Of a stretch of 6,340 bases of DNA, positions 5,622 through 6,340 are shown piece by piece. The first letter of the stretch is position 1. The number at the start of each line of letters is the position of its first letter. The DNA comes from an uncultured Porphyromonadaceae bacterium. GTDB lineage: Bacteria > Bacteroidota > Bacteroidia > Bacteroidales > Muribaculaceae. The notes under the pieces are model-generated. The model was not told where the DNA came from. It made no database searches and was given only the letters and a program-made list of their open reading frames with translations. The stretch covers positions 1 through 6,340 of the forward strand of contig CABRZA010000142.1 in assembly GCA_902475285.1 (NCBI GenBank), written 5' to 3'. Position numbers and translations under genes: made by a program.

Positions 5622-6233
5622 ATGAAAAAGATTTTCGGACTTCTCCTGGCGGTAGTGCTTTTCGCGTCGTGCAGCCCGTTCTCGTTGGTGAACAGCGAGA
5701 CCTACAACGATGCCCAACTCACCGACTACAAAACTTTCCGCATCGTCAGCCCCGCCGACGGCCAGCTTCCGCCCGGCATGGAGCTGGTGACCTACTGCAA
5801 CATTGCCGCCGCCATACGCGAGCAGATGCTCGAACGCGGCTTAACCGAGAGCGCCACATCGCCGCTGCTCATCAATATCGGCCTTACCGTGCATCGCGAA
5901 ATCGAAACGGAGCCCGCCATCCCTCCGGGCTACATGCCTTACGCCGGCCCATACTACAACGGCTACTATCCCTACTTCATGTATCCGCGCTATAATTACT
6001 GGGCCAACTATTATGCCAACGCGCAAGTGATAACCGGTATCTACAAGGAGGGCGTCCTGACTATGGACTTTGTGAACATCGACACGAAGACACCTCTCTA
6101 TTCGGCCTCGGTTGCCACCATACTTCAAAACGGACAGTCGCAGTTCCGCAATCTAAAAGGAATCGCCGAGGCCGTGCAGACGCTTTTCTCGCGTTTCCCA
6201 GTGCCGCTTCTGCCGCAGTATCGCGAAAAATAA
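5622..6233 (+). CDS. DUF4136-like lipoprotein with tyrosine-rich segment
   Basis: The 203-residue product starts with a short signal peptide and lipobox FASC (C17) followed by SPF, lacking the acidic tail seen in the other two lipoproteins, so it may stay in the periplasm. The body fits the DUF4136 pattern: a YKTFRIV strand (36-42), an amphipathic helix AAAIREQMLERGL (62-74), the LLINIGLTV strand (82-90), a later strand GVLTMDFVNIDTKTPLYSASV (144-164), and a C-terminal helix with IAEAVQTLFSRFP (181-193). Between strands, residues 101-131 hold 12 tyrosines among prolines, glycines and asparagines. The family is common in Proteobacteria and Bacteroidota envelopes, with no defined biochemical role. 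The ATG gives the signal peptide. It is monocistronic: the upstream operon diverges and a terminator follows 23 bases after the stop. Confidence 0.9.
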   Translation: MKKIFGLLLAVVLFASCSPFSLVNSETYNDAQLTDYKTFRIVSPADGQLPPGMELVTYCNIAAAIREQMLERGLTESATSPLLINIGLTVHREIETEPAIPPGYMPYAGPYYNGYYPYFMYPRYNYWANYYANAQVITGIYKEGVLTMDFVNIDTKTPLYSASVATILQNGQSQFRNLKGIAEAVQTLFSRFPVPLLPQYREK

Positions 6234-6256
6234 CGCAGCCGCAATAAAAAAATCTT

Positions 6257-6286
6257 GTCCGCCCGAAATCCGTTTGTCGGGCGGAT
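6257..6286 (+). terminator. Intrinsic terminator after the DUF4136 lipoprotein, probably bidirectional
   Basis: TCCGCCCG (6258-6265) pairs perfectly with CGGGCGGA (6278-6285); an A-U pair inside and a G-U pair outside extend this to about 10 pairs around a 10-base loop. Rightward it is followed by TTTGCTTTC, a moderate U tract. On the minus strand the stem is followed after a few bases by ATTTTTTTATT, an even better tract, so it could also end a convergent gene lying to the right of the window. Confidence 0.85.
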
Positions 6287-6340
6287 TTGCTTTCAAAAGG
6301 GCAAAATCGGGAGAGTTATCGACCAATATATTTTCCGAAA

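Noticed and set aside
6316..6339. A possible C-terminus (FGKYIGR then stop) of a minus-strand gene entering from the right edge.
   Set aside because: Seven codons cannot be told from chance. The bidirectional look of the adjacent terminator is the only support.

Overview
The window looks like a chromosomal segment from a fairly GC-rich member of the Bacteroidales, possibly Muribaculaceae-like. The assignment rests on three things: the promoters match the Bacteroidota -7 element TAnnTTTG, Shine-Dalgarno sites are absent, and the protein families are typical of the group (TPR sensor kinase of the LytS type with a LytTR regulator, lipoproteins with acidic residues after the lipobox cysteine, DUF4136). 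No 16S or marker gene is present, so genus is inference only. No mobile element, tRNA, rRNA or CRISPR array was seen.

Layout. Positions 1-2731 (minus strand) hold a two-component system: a lipoprotein-like TPR sensor histidine kinase, and a LytTR response regulator that overlaps its 3' end by 20 bases and runs off the left edge just short of its stop. A 211-base divergent intergenic region (2732-2942) follows. It carries a -7 element for the kinase operon, a promoter for the rightward genes, and between them a 10-bp direct repeat with a 20-bp period and a 12-bp dyad over the rightward -33 box. Rightward, 2943-4065 encodes two consecutive lipoproteins one base apart. They share lipobox position, acidic tail and a W/G/F pattern, and so look like tandem paralogues with a small lipocalin-like beta domain; the first adds a glycine linker and an unrecognised C-terminal domain.

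A long hairpin (4079-4140) separates these from a convergent minus-strand operon (4155-5443): a 79-residue acidic protein of unknown function, ATGA-coupled to an agmatine deiminase family enzyme with its catalytic residues intact. Divergent from that operon is a DUF4136-type lipoprotein with a tyrosine-rich segment (5622-6233), followed by a strong hairpin terminator. The last 50 bases hold nothing that can be called securely.

How the genes may work together: the most interesting reading is that the sensor kinase/LytTR pair controls the divergent lipoprotein pair through the repeats in the shared upstream region, giving an envelope-sensing module whose output is surface or periplasmic lipoproteins. 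This is inference from arrangement and repeats. Every individual gene falls in a known type except the 79-residue protein and the C-terminal half of the first lipoprotein. No gap without a gene exceeds 300 bases.
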